64,000 nt of DNA from Costus lasius (lineage: Eukaryota; Streptophyta; Magnoliopsida; Zingiberales; Costaceae): the NCBI GenBank assembly GCA_027563935.2, contig JANVAS020000231.1:11550001-11614000 (forward strand), written 5' to 3'. Numbering within the stretch: position 1 is the first letter of the stretch; every line of letters begins with the position of its first letter. Shown one piece after another: positions 44,707-56,154 of the stretch. Under the pieces are notes generated by a model. It saw only the letters and a list, made by a program, of their open reading frames with translations. It was not told the origin of the DNA and made no database searches. The translations under genes and the position numbers were made by a program.

Positions 44707-46545
44707 GGTGTTCGTTGCTGCGGGAATCTACAACAATGCAAGAACAGCAAGGTCAGTATCAATGTAAAGAATCAATTCAGGACTTAAGAATGATTCTTTT
44801 TATCACTATTTTATCTGGCTGAAAAATCCAGCAAAACAGCCCGAAAGAGTAGAACTCTTTTAGTGAGATGGGATCCAGATTTCATACTTGGTCTCCGCGT
44901 CCCGCTCAGGCGAGATAAGATGCACAGAGATTACAAGCACTAATTTCTGGTAGGCAGTCCCAGCCAATCGCCAACCCGTGCGATTCCCCTTCATCTGGGC
45001 AATCCAGCAGACTGTGCCAACTGAGTTGGTACAACACAATCTCTGACCCCACAGATGGCTGCCTCCATGTGCTACCATATGCGCCACATATGTAGCCTAC
45101 ATGGTCAAGCTGACCCAACCTACTCCCTGGACCACCACGTGCTATGCTGAGCAACGAGAAATGATAAATCCCTTCTCTGTAACACGCAGGTGTAATCCCG
45201 CACCGTCTGAAGATAGATGGACGTGCCCACGGAGTGGGTACAACACGGCTCCAACGATAGTCAGAACAGTGAGGTTTCGCATCAGAAGGCTTACGAGCTT
45301 GATATTTTAGCGTTGGATTTTAACGGTCTTTTATCTTCTTCACTATCATGCAATTCCTATGGTGATAGCAGAAGATAAATAAATCATGCTGTTCTACTTA
45401 TTTAAACAATAAAAGAAAGCATGGATCTTATGTGGTAAAAGCCCATAGCCTAAGTAAGACCTTAATTAACTTAAGTCTTCACTTGCTTTTCTTCATGGGT
45501 CTTTTGCTGCTCATCTGGCCCAACCCAGGGCCCAAGCGCCATCTGCAGCTCAGGTGCGCCTACCAGGGAAAATGCGCCTGGTCCCAGAGTCGAACCCTGG
45601 ACCTCCCTCCTAGTCAAGCCTCTGCTGCAAGCGCCTCTACCAAGTGTGCTCTGTGCTCTTGTCTGATTAATTTACAAATTAATCTATCTAGACAAGATTG
45701 ACTCGCAGGTCAATTACATTTTATAAATTAAATAAATGTGATGCGCAGATCACAATAAAATAATTTACATTTAATTTCCAGGTACGCAGGCCCCAGCACA
45801 GCACACATTAAACGGGCAGCCCACATAAGAATAAATAAACAAGCATAGGCCTCATCCAAACAACATGTGATCCAGCAATAAGAAAATAAAATTTTTGAAA
45901 ATGCATAGTTATCAATTTTACTTTTCTTATATGCCCTACAACCTTACAATGGTCCATTGATGGGGATCCACTCATCATATCTAGTCAGATCCACTGCCCT
46001 TGCATGCACCAAGTCCTAACTGACTTGAGTCGACCCAGTGGTCAACTATGCATGCGCCAAGGGCTGAACAACCATCATGAGTTCTGGCAAGCGGGTGTGA
46101 ACCCGGGCCTAACTCATGTGCGTTCACCAGGTGTCTCAACCAGACCTCGCTACACGCCTTTGATGCAGTCGACCTATAGCCACCTCATGCTTGAGCATGG
46201 GTGCCATCTGGTCGACCCATCTAGGCTGTCAGATGGTCTGATCAGACTATTGGATCTAACCTAGAGGATGACTTCAACCCCATCAACCCGTCTAAGGGTT
46301 TATAGCAGGGGCGACTTAGATCTAATAAGGAAGCGCGCAAGATAACGTTTTAGAAAACATGTAACAAGCGCCAATCCTAATCATGCATTAAAATAAAACA
46401 TGAATACACACATGCGCTAACATCTAATACCTAGCATGTAGATTCGCATGTGATGATAATTAGATCTACAACCGAAAACAAGGATCACACATAATCATGA
46501 AACAATCATATGATCATACGATAACAACTTGGCTCTGATACCAAT
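44707..46545 (-). other. Element F leader with PBS
   Basis: PBS complement GCTCTGATACCA at 46532-46543. The hairpins TGTGAT-CTGCGC-ATCACA and ATTGAC-CTGCGA-GTCAAT and the CTTGTCT/AGACAAG stem lie at 45658-45755 on the minus strand. In F the first TGTTGTACC hairpin has a changed loop (CCCACGGAGTGGG on the plus strand, near 45227). No gene was seen. Confidence 0.87.
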
Positions 46546-48152
46546 TGAAAGTCCCCTATAGCTAAGGGGGCGAAACCTTGACAGGTGGCGCAAATAATTT
46601 TGCAAGCGGAAACTAGGGTTTCAAGAGACCTTACGTAATGACATATGATTAACTTCATAAGGTTTAGATTCATACCATAGCCATTTCGTTTGGATGGCGT
46701 CTAGGAAGCAGAGATCGACAGGGGTCTCCTCCAGAGAATGCGCACACAAGATGAGAGTGTGACTACTTTCTTGGTGCTCCTTGTGCTAGCAAGGTTCCAA
46801 GAAGTCTTTAACGTATGGAAGGGATGGAGACGATTTTCCTTTCTTGGCCGAATCCTCCTCAAAGCTCCAAGCGTCGCCACACACGAAAGTGTCGAGAGGA
46901 ATCATGGGTAGAGAGGCGAGAATAGAATTAATTCTCTTCGAACGTGAGAGATCTCCAAGTGGAGATCATGGTTTCTAAAAATAGAAACCACCACTCGCTC
47001 AAACGTTCACGCCAAGTGAACAAGTCGCCACCTCTTCTCCCTTTGAACCATGCGCTCATATATGAGCCGGTTCAATTTGGTTCGGCTCAAGAAACCAATC
47101 AAGCCAAGTCTTCAGTCTAGATCATATTAAACCTAAAGGTTCAAGATCTGACCGTTCATCTCTTAATGCTCCTGATCTCACCGATCTAGCATCTATTCTC
47201 TCAATCGAAGCTTACCGATCTTAAGCCCTAATCAATCAAACATGATCAGACCAGATCTCACTTACAATCAGAGATTAAATCCCTTTAAACTGAACCAAAA
47301 CAATTCAGTCCACACGATCTGACTTAAGTAAGCCATATCATCAAATTGTGCGACCGTAAGGGTTTCCTTTAAATGTCGGTAACGATAACTAACGTTATCA
47401 CGATCAGTGAGGGGTATCTAGCAACACATCACTGTCTCCCGATATAAAGAAAAGAGTCTTCCAAGACTACACCCAAACCATAGCACAAGTGTGAATCAAC
47501 TCACAAGGCATGCATATTTCCTTTGCCACTGGATGTTCTTATTGGACAAGCGTGTCAAGCTTGTAACTCCAATATGATGAGCATGATTAGATCAGATGAA
47601 CATAGTCACCTGGGTATGGCCATACTCTTTTCTCAATCATCTCATCCAGGGGGCCCCTTTAGAACATCACACTCCAATTAAGGAGACAGCAATCCTATGT
47701 CTATCACTAGTGCCCTAACCTGACTCAAGCTCACCATCCAAGATAGTCTATAATCATTATGTTTCAAATGATATTGAACTACCTCAAAACAATGACAATC
47801 ATCATTTAGAAAACACAAGTGATCTCAAGTCAAAGGAAATGTGCCACTTGTTGCATTGAAGGATTATTTACATTGTGACAAGCAACTGAATATCCTAGTA
47901 GGGTCTGTCCAGTACATCCAATGTACCCATGAGTCTGCATCTTATTCCATGCTCGAAGCATCCTATAAGATTAGAACACATATTAGTCTTAACCATATCA
48001 AGGCTGTCTCATGTTCACCAAGATATCTCGACTAAGGACTTTACAGCATGTCAGCCTAGCTGAACAGCTTTGAGACATTATTCAGAAGTACACTTATTGC
48101 AGCAGACAATGTAACAAACTGAATGACAATGTAACAAACTGAATAACAACCA
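46546..48152 (-). repeat. Element F 5' LTR, outer end truncated
   Basis: Matches the F 3' LTR from TGAAAGTCCCC onward but ends after AACAACCA, lacking the last 85 bp or so (including TTTATAAAGGC and the CCCCAACA terminus). A 20-bp unit, GACAATGTAACAAACTGAAT, is tandemly duplicated at 48105-48144 next to the break. Mini-exon ATGGCTATG and donor GTATGA are on the minus strand near 46669-46683. Confidence 0.91.
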
Positions 48153-48473
48153 ACTCAGTTGGCACAGTCTGCTGGATTGCCCAGATGAAGGGGAATCGCA
48201 CGGGTTGGCGATTGGCAAGGAAAGCCTACCAGAGATTAGTGCTTGTACTCTCTGTGCATCTTATCTCGCCTGAGCGGGACGCGGAGACCAAGTATGAAAT
48301 CTGGATCTCATCTCACTAAAAGTGTTTTACTCTTTCGGGCTGTTTTGCTGGATTTTTCAGCCAGATAAAATAGTGAGAAAAGAATCTTTCTTAAGTCCTG
48401 GATTGATTCTAACATTGATACTGACCTTGCTGTTCTTGCATTGTTGTAGATTACTACAGCAACGAACACCACT
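48150..48473 (+). other. Element E leader, second part
   Basis: Resumes E after the F insertion at CCAACTCAGTTGGCACAGT, overlapping by 19 bp with the sequence left of F (21367-21385). It leads through the region before gag to the acceptor TTGTAG ending at 48449. From 48450 the frame is open into gag with no ATG at the usual site. Confidence 0.87.
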
Positions 48474-51400
48474 GCGTTCAATGTGCGATCCTTACTGGAA
48501 AGGGAGAAGTTTGCTGGGCCAAACTTCTCGGACTGGTTTGGACACCTTAAGATTGTTCCTAAGGCTGAGAGGAAACTGTATGTCCTTGAGATGGCTATAC
48601 CTCCTCAACCCGCTCCGAACGCCGCAAGGGCGGTTCGCGATGCTTATGAGAAGCATGTCAATGATAGCATTGATGTTGCTTGCCTGATGCTTGCGTCTAT
48701 TACGCCAGAGCTGCAGCGTCAGCATGAGGATCTATCTGCTATAGAAATTATAGCAAACCTCAAGATGCTGTATGCTGCACAGGCAAGGACTGAACGCTAT
48801 TATCTGACGAAACTTTTCTTTCAGAGCAAACTGACTGAAGGGAGTCCAGTGGGAGCTCACGTACTGAAGATGATTGGGTACAAGGAGGCTCTAGAGAAAC
48901 TGGGACATACCATCAATCAGGAGCTTGTTGTAGACATTATCCTGCAGTCTCTCCCGGCTTCTTTTGATCCATTCATTATTAATTTTAATATGAACAAGAT
49001 CGACTGTACGCCGGCAGAGTTACTGAACATGCTCTTGACTACAGAGCAGACTCAGTCTCGTGAGAAGGGAACGCCTTCATCCTCTGTCCTAATGGTTCCT
49101 TCTAGGAGCAAGAAGAAGGGGAAGAAGGGCAAAGCCCCTGTCAAGAGCTACAACAAGGCTCTGAAACAAAAGGTAAAGTGGTCAAAGGAATACAGATGTT
49201 TCCATTGTGGCCAGCTGGGTCACTGGAAAAAGGACTATAAAGCGCTCCAAGGAGATAAGAAGGGAAGCAAGCCTTTCGCTTCTGGCTCAGGTATTTTTGT
49301 GACTGAGGTCATGTTTTCTTCTTCTATATCATGGGTGTTGGACACTGCATGTGGAGTTCACATTTGTTCAAATGTACAGGAACTCAAGAGAAGAAGACAG
49401 GTGGGACAGCATGAGGTGGACCTACGAGTTGGAAACGGGGCACGGGTTGCTGCTGTTGCTATAGGAGTTTATTACATCTCTTTACCATCTGGTCTTGTAT
49501 TAGAACTGGACAATTGTTATTTTGTACCGAGCATAACTAAGAATATTATCTCTATTCCTGCTCTTGTCAGGAAAGGGTTTTCCTTTGAATGCAAGATTTC
49601 AAAGTGTTACATTTCTTTTGATAATATTGTTTATGCTACTGGGTCAATTAACAATGGGTTATTCATGTTGGACATGGAATGTTCTATACAACAGATTGAT
49701 AATAAGAAAGCCAAGTATGCTGATCACAGCACCTTGCTATGGCATAGTCGTTTAGGCCATATTAACAAGAAGCGCATTAAGCGGTTGCATGATCATGGAC
49801 TGCTGGGATCATTCTCCTATGAGGAGCTTGATACACGCAAAGCTTGTTTAATGGGTAAAATGACGAAAGCTCCTTTTCCTAATAAAGGTCAAAGGGCTTC
49901 AAGTTTACTTGACCTCATTCACAGTGATGTGTGTGGGCCATTTAGTAAACATGCCAGAGGTGGCTATTCATACTTCATTACCTTTACTGATGATTTCAGT
50001 AGGTATGGTTATGTCTATCTTATGAGACATAAGAGTGAATCTTTTGACAAGTTCAAAGAGTTCAAGAATGAAGTACAAAATCAGCTAGGCCGAAATATCA
50101 AGGCACTACGTTCAGATCGAGGTGGAGAATACTTGAGTCATGAGTTTACTGACTATCTGAAGGAGTGTGGGATTATCTCACAGCTCACTCCGCCAGGAAC
50201 ACCGCAATGGAATGGTGTGTCCGAGAGGAGAAATAGAACCTTACTGGATATGGTTCGTTCTATGATGAGTCAGGCTACTCTACCTTACTCTTTTTGGGGA
50301 TTTGCACTGGAAACAGCTGCAATGGTACTAAACCGAGTGCCATCCAAGGCAGTTTCAAAGACTCCATATGAGTTATGGTATAGGAAACAGCCGAGCTTGA
50401 CATTTATTAAGATCTGGGGTTGCGAGGCTTATGTTAAAAAGCTCGCCTCTGGGAAACTAGAGAGCAGATCTGAGAAATGTATCTTTGTCGGTTGCCCTAA
50501 GGAAACAAAGGGTTATTATTTCTACGATCTCAAGGAGAACAAAGTATTTGTTGCTCGGACGGCTATTTTTCTTGAGAAAGAATTTCTTCTGCAAGAAGCC
50601 AGTGGGAGAGAAATAAAGCTGGATGAGAATCCAGTAGAAGGACAAAGTAGTCAAGCACGTTTGGATGAGCCTGAGCCAGTAGATCAGGTTACTGAACAAC
50701 CTGAGGCTCAGATATCACGGGAACCGCGAAGATCGGGAAGGATCCGTCGACAGCCTGAGCACTATGACGGAGTCTACATCATTGATGATGAACCCCTCAC
50801 TTATGCGGATGCGGTTAGTGGACCGGAATCAGCAAGATGGCTTGAAGCTATGCGAGCCGAGATGGACTCCATGTCAGATAACCAAGTCTGGGATTTGGTT
50901 GATCCGCCTCCGGGAGTAATCCCTATAGGCTGTAAGTGGATCTTCAAGAAGAAGATAGACATGGATGGTAATGTAGTTACCTATAAAGGCAGGCTAGTTG
51001 CGAAAGGTTTCAAACAAATCTACGGGATAGATTATGATGAAACTTTCTCTCCTGTAGCTATGTTTAAGTCTATTCGGATTATTCTCGCGATAGCAGCATA
51101 TTATGATTATGAGATCTGGCAGATGGATGTGAAAACCGCTTTCCTTAATGGAAAACTGGAAGAGGATGTGTACATGACACAACCTGAAGGTTTCACTAAT
51201 CCATCAGATCGTCATAAAATATGCAAATTAAAGAAGTCCATTTATGGACTTAAACAAGCATCAAGAAGCTGGAATATTCATTTTGATGAATCAATCTGTG
51301 AATTTGGTTTCATCAAGAATGAAGATGGCCTGTGTGTATATAAGAGGTTTAGTGGGAGCGTGATTACTTTCCTAGTCCTCTACGTCGATGATATCTTAAT

Positions 51401-52364
51401 CATTGGAAACGATATTCCTGAACTACATGCTGTCAAAGCATGGTTAAGAAAATATTTCCAGATGAAAGATTTAGGAGAAGCAGCCTATGTATTAGGTGTG
51501 AAGATCTACAGAGATAGATCTAAGAGGCTTCTCGGGCTGTGCCAGAGTACTTACATCGATAAAGTCCTGGAGAGATTCCATTTAGAAAATTCTAAAAGAG
51601 GATATCTTCCAGTCAGACATGGTCTGAATCTTTCAAAGAGTCAGTGTCCACAAACACAGACTGAGAAAGATGAAATGGACAATACGCCTTATGCTTCGGC
51701 TATTGGATCCATTATGTATGCGATGTTGTGTACTCGCCCAGACGTTGCTTACGGGTTAAGCGTGACTAGTCGATTCCAAAGTAATCCAGGGAAGGCACAC
51801 TAGATTGCGGTCAAGAACATTTTGAAATATCTTCGGAGGACCAAAGATATGTTCTTGATTTATGGAGGTCAGGAAGAACTCAGTATTGAAGGATATACTG
51901 ACGCTTCGTTCCAATCTGACCAGGATGATTTCCGATCGCAATCAGGATATGTTTTTAGCTTGAATGGAGGTGCTGTGGTGTGGAAAAGTTTCAAACAGTC
52001 AATTGTTGCTGATTCCACAACAGAAGCCGAGTATGTTGCAGCCTCAGAAGCATCTAAGGAGGCAGTGTGGATTCGTAAGTTCGTTCAGGAACTTGGTGTT
52101 GTTCCTTCGAGTGCAGATCCTTTGGTTATCTTCTGTGATAACACTGGAGCAATAGCACAAGCAAAGGAACCACGGTCGCACCAGAAGTCCAAGCACATAC
52201 AGAGAAGGTTTCACTTGATCCGGGAGATCATTGATCGTGGCGAGATCAAAGTCTGCAAGGTTCATACAGATGACAATCTAGTAGACCCGCTTACAAAGCC
52301 TCTGGCACAGCAGAAGCATGAGAAGCACTGTAATAATATGGGTTTGAGATTTCTCAACCATTAG
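48450..52364 (+). pseudogene. Element E: Copia gag-pol with one stop and damaged zinc sites
   Basis: The frame is open from the putative acceptor at 48450 to a TGG to TAG stop at 51801-51803, then continues in the same frame to 52364. Gag, protease (LDTACG), integrase, RT (KTAFLNG, YVDD) and RNase H are all present. The usual gag ATG is absent: the codons read ACC ACT GCG TTC, as in element D with ACA GCC. The knuckle ends DYK instead of DCK and the integrase zinc site reads TRKAC instead of TCKAC, so both zinc sites have lost a cysteine. A 4-codon insertion (SREK region near 49062) before the basic stretch is specific to this copy. Confidence 0.94.
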
Positions 52365-52384
52365 ATTAAGTGCAAGTGGGAGAT
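52365..52384 (+). other. Element E polypurine tract
   Basis: ATTAAGTGCAAGTGGGAGAT between the pol stop and the 3' LTR. Confidence 0.85.
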
Positions 52385-54069
52385 TGTTGGGGTATGCCCT
52401 TAAGGCTAATGTTTGAGGCCTTGGGATTATATCAGTATCATGTATAAACTCAATGTTTATAAAGGCAATGGTTGTTATTCAGGTTGTTACATCATCTGCT
52501 GCAATATGTATACTTCTGAATAATGTCTCAATGCTGTTCAGCTTGGCTGATATGCAGTTTTGTCCTTAGTCGAGATATCTTGGTGAACATGAGACAGCCT
52601 TGATATGATTGAGACTAATATGTGTTCTAATCTTATAGGATGCTTCGAGGATGGAATAAGATGTAGACTCATGGGTACATTGGATGTACTGGACAGACCC
52701 TACTTAGGATATTCAATTGCTTGTCACAATGTGAATAATCCTTATATGCAAACAAGTGGCATATTTCCTCTGACTTGAGATCACTTCTGTTTCTAAATGA
52801 TGATTGGCATTGTTTTGAGGTAGTTCAATATCATTTGAAACATAATGGTTATAGACTATCTTGGATAATGAGCATGAGTCATGTTAGGGCGCTAGTGATA
52901 GATATAGGATTGCCGTCTCCTTGATTGGAGTGTGATGTTCTATAGGGGCCCCCTGTATGAGATGATTGAGAAAGTGTATGGCCATACCCAGATGACTATG
53001 ATCATCTGATCTAATCATTCTCATCATATTGGAATCACAGGCTTGACACGCTTGCCCAATAAGAACATCCAGTGGCAAAGGAAACATGTATGCCTAGTGA
53101 AGTGGATTCACACTTGTGCTGTGGTTTGGGTGAAGTCTTGGAAGACTCTTTCCTTTATATCGGGAGACAGTGATATGTTGCTAGATACCCCTCACTGATC
53201 GTGATAACGTAAGTTATCGTTACCGACATTTAAAGGAAACCCTTAGGGTCGCACAATTTGATGATATGGCTTACTTGAGTCAGATCGTGTGGACTGAATT
53301 GTTTTGATTCAGTTTAAAGGGATTTAATCTCTGATTGTAAGTGAGATCTGGTCTGATCATGTTTGATTGATTAGGGCTTGAGATCGGTAAGCTTCGATCG
53401 AGAGAATTGATGCTAGATCGGTGAGATCAAGAGCATCAAGAGATGAACGGTTAGATCTTGAACCATTTGGTTCAGTAAGATCTAGACCATGGCTTGGGCT
53501 GATTTGATTTGGTCTTTGAACCAAATTGAAATGGATCGAATTGGCTTGAACCGGTTCACATGTGTGAACGCTTGGTTCAAAGCTTGAAGGCGTTTTGGTC
53601 GGTTTTGAGATCATGGGCGCATGGCTTCATGACTTTCTATTTTTGGAAAGTCATTAACGCCACTTCCTCTCAACGCCTAAATGCTTGCCTCTTCTCGACG
53701 CCCCCTCTCGTGTGTGAATTCTTCACGCCTTGGAGAGCATTCGGACAAGCCAAGGAAAAAGGAGATCTCATCCCTTCAAGCGTTTAGGACACTTAGAGAT
53801 CCTTGCTAGCACAAGGAGAGACAAGAAGAAAGCTTCTCTCATCTTGTGTGCGGTGCCTTTGGAGAAGAAGCACTCGCATCTTTGCTTCCAAGTCGCCATC
53901 CTTGCAATGGCAATGGTATGAATCCCTTTCGCTCTATACAAGCCTTAAGAGTTGATTATATGACATGCATATCGATTTTCTATGAAACCCTAGCTTCCGC
54001 ATGTATGATCCTTGTTATGCGCCTATTAGGGTTTCTTCCCCCCCCCCCCCCCCTTGTGGGGACCTTTCA
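52385..54069 (+). repeat. Element E 3' LTR
   Basis: 1685 bp, partner of 18199-19880. It includes a longer C run before the terminal TTGTGGGGACCTTTCA. Mini-exon ATGGCAATG and donor GTATGA lie near 53907-53921. Followed by TTTAG (54070-54074). Confidence 0.94.
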
Positions 54070-54074
54070 TTTAG
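54070..54074. repeat. Target-site duplication of element E, right copy
   Basis: TTTAG, identical to 18194-18198; the Gypsy reading frame continues through it. Confidence 0.9.
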
Positions 54075-55235
54075 CACCATAGTAGCTCCTATCACCAATT
54101 GCATGAAACAAGGGGACTTTAGTTGAACTAAGCCTGCCAGTAGGGCTTTCACTGAACTTAAGAATAGGATGACATCCGCCCCTGTCTGAAGATTGCCTGA
54201 CTTTGGCAAGGTCTTTGAGGTTGATTGCGATGCTTCGGGCATTGGCATAGGTGGGACCCTCAGCTAGGAAGGTCACCCTGTTGCCTTCTTTAGTGAAAAG
54301 CTGAATTAGGCCAAGCAGAAGTATTCAACCTACGACAAAGAGTTCTATGCCATGGTTCAATCTTTGAGGCATTGGCGGCATTACCTTCTCCACCATGAAT
54401 TTACCTTAAATAGTGATCACCAAGCCCTGTCTTACCTTAGTGCCCAAAGAAAACTCAATGCTAGGCATGCCAAATGGGTAGAGTATCTACAATAGTACAC
54501 TTTTGTCCTAAAACACAAGTCTGGAGTTAACAACAAAGTTGTTGATGCTTTAAGTAGGGTAGTCTTCATTTTGCAAACTATGCATGCTGAGCTTGTAGGA
54601 TTTGAGCATATGAAAGCTGCTTATCTAGATTGCCCTGATTTTTCTACTATCTATGCTGATATAACTAGAGATGTTATGAGTCACCCTCTGTACACCCTTA
54701 GGGATGGGTATCTTTTTCTTGGACCGACACTTTGTGTGCCTAAGACCTCAATCCGGGATTTTCTAATTTGGGAACTCCACGGAGGAGGGTCTGCGGGGCA
54801 CCACGGTCGGGAGAAGACCCGTGCCTTGGTAGAGGAGCGGTTCTTTTGGCCTAAACTCTACCGAGATGTGGCCAAGGTAGTTAGGCATTGTGGAACCTGT
54901 CAATCCACCAAGGTCCAGAAGCACAATTTTGGACTGTACACCCCTCTGCCTATTCCTCAGGTACCGTGGCAAGATATTAGTATGGACTTTGTTCTAGGAT
55001 TTCCTAGGACTGCTGCTAGGCATGACTCTATCTATGTTGTGGTAGACAGGTTCACCAAAATGGCACACTTCATACCTTGCACTAAGACTACCAATGCCTC
55101 CCATATGAGACATTGTTAGGCTGCATGGTACCCCTCTCACTATAGTTTCGGATAGAGACACTAGGTTCGTTAGCCATTTCTGGAGGACACTATGGGCTCT
55201 ATTAGGCACAAAACTGAAGTTCTCAATGGCCTATC
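54070..55235 (+). pseudogene. Ty3/Gypsy pol fragment (RT end, RNase H, integrase), right part
   Basis: Continues the fragment at 18118-18198. Visible in order: the RT end (VAPITNCMKQGDF), Gypsy RNase H (EVDCDASGIGIGG, YDKEFYAMVQSLRHWRHYL, LNSDHQALSYL, VDALSR), the integrase HHCC zinc domain (HHGREKTR ... RHCGTCQS), and the integrase core start (WQDISMDFVLGFP, VVVDRFTKMAHFIP). A frame break occurs near 55115; another frame then gives [22 protein letters not shown] up to FSMAY, where a new LTR begins. Several in-frame stops (TGG to TGA, CAG to TAG types) show an old pseudogene. The longest open stretch is 54571-55119. Confidence 0.92.
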
Positions 55236-55679
55236 TGTTAGGGAATGCCGGGTGTAATTTTAAAATTTTGCAGTCCTAGGACGCAGCGGAAGAAGTATTA
55301 CACCCAAAACACATTCCTATCCCAAGGATCCTTGCGAGTGAGAGAACACAAGGATGTGTTAGGGTTAGTACCTTTATTGCTTGTTTAGATGTCGAAGCCA
55401 TGTTGAAGGCGCCCAAGTGTTCGCCCTCTACAAGTATCCACGCGTCGACTCCTTGATCGTTGCTCCCTTCCACGCTCGGTGCTAGCCTCGGGAAGAGAAT
55501 CAAGCCTTCACTTCCACTTGCGCCACCTTCAAGAGAAGTTGCGTCAAGGAAGGGATAGGGAAGATGATGCCGCCAAGGACTTCCCTCTTCTTCTTTGCTT
55601 GCGCCACCTCCAAGGTGCGCCTATGGCCAAGGGACGATGAGGGCTTGTGACAAGAAGACGCCACCAAGCACAAAGAATC
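55236..55679 (-). repeat. Partial LTR of a second retrotransposon family
   Basis: Begins TGTTAGGGAATGCCGGGTG where the Gypsy integrase is interrupted, and is cut at 55680 by LTR H. It does not match the main family over most of its length. On the minus strand it has a comparable layout: a GCGGAA-type motif near the terminus and, upstream of it, a short frame ATGGCTTCG... of 10 codons (55401-55372) followed by donor-like GTACTA. Orientation and identity are inferred from this resemblance. The 75-codon minus ORF here is not taken as a gene. Confidence 0.55.
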
Positions 55680-56154
55680 TGTTGGGGTATGCCCTTAAGG
55701 CTAATGTTTGAGGCCTTGGGATTGTATCAGTATCATGTATAAACTCTTATGTTTATAAAGGCAATGGTTGTTATTCAGGTTGATATATTATCTGCTGCAA
55801 TACATATACTTCTGAATAATGTCTCAATGCTGTTCAGCTAGGCTGACATGCACTTTTGTCCTTAGTCGAGATATCTTGGTGAACATGAGACAGCCTTGAT
55901 ATGATTGAGACTAATATGTATTCTAATCTTATAGGATGCTTCGAGCATGGAATAAGATGTAGACTCATGGGTACATTGGATGTACTGGACAGACCCTACT
56001 AGGATATTCAATTGCTTGTCACAATGTGAATAATCCTTGATTGCAACAAGTGGCACATTTCCTCTGACTTGAGATCACTTGTGTTTCTAAATGATGATTG
56101 TCATTGTTTTGAGGTAGTTCAATATCATTTGAAACATAATGGTTATAGACTATC
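55680..56154 (+). repeat. Element H: partial LTR
   Basis: Starts TGTTGGGGTATGCCC and runs 475 bp to ATAGACTATC, where the LTR of element I begins on the opposite strand. The remainder of H is not in the window. Whether it is a 5', 3' or solo LTR cannot be told. Confidence 0.9.

Larger units (their letters stand above)
21386..48152 (-). mobile_element. Element F: Copia LTR retrotransposon nested in E
   Basis: The 3' LTR (21386-21621 and 39367-40801), polypurine tract, gag-pol, leader, PBS and 5' LTR (46546 to about 48152) are all present on the minus strand. The outer end of the 5' LTR is missing about 85 bp. E sequence is duplicated over 19 bp on the two sides (21367-21385 and 48150-48168) instead of a clean 5-bp target duplication. 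About 11 LTR differences were counted by eye. Two nonsense codons inactivate it. Confidence 0.9.
18199..54069 (+). mobile_element. Element E: Copia LTR retrotransposon containing nested F, G and K
   Basis: Bounded by two matching LTRs (18199-19880 and 52385-54069) and the 5-bp TTTAG duplication. The internal region is split: leader 19881-21385, then the F/G/K nest, then leader and gag-pol 48150-52364. By eye the LTRs differ at about 18 sites plus poly-C length, more than in the elements nested inside it. One nonsense codon and two altered zinc-site cysteines make it inactive. Confidence 0.93.

Noticed and set aside
54571..55119. Stand-alone 182-codon gene
   Set aside because: It is the open part of the Gypsy integrase, continuous with degraded RNase H before it and frame-shifted integrase after it.
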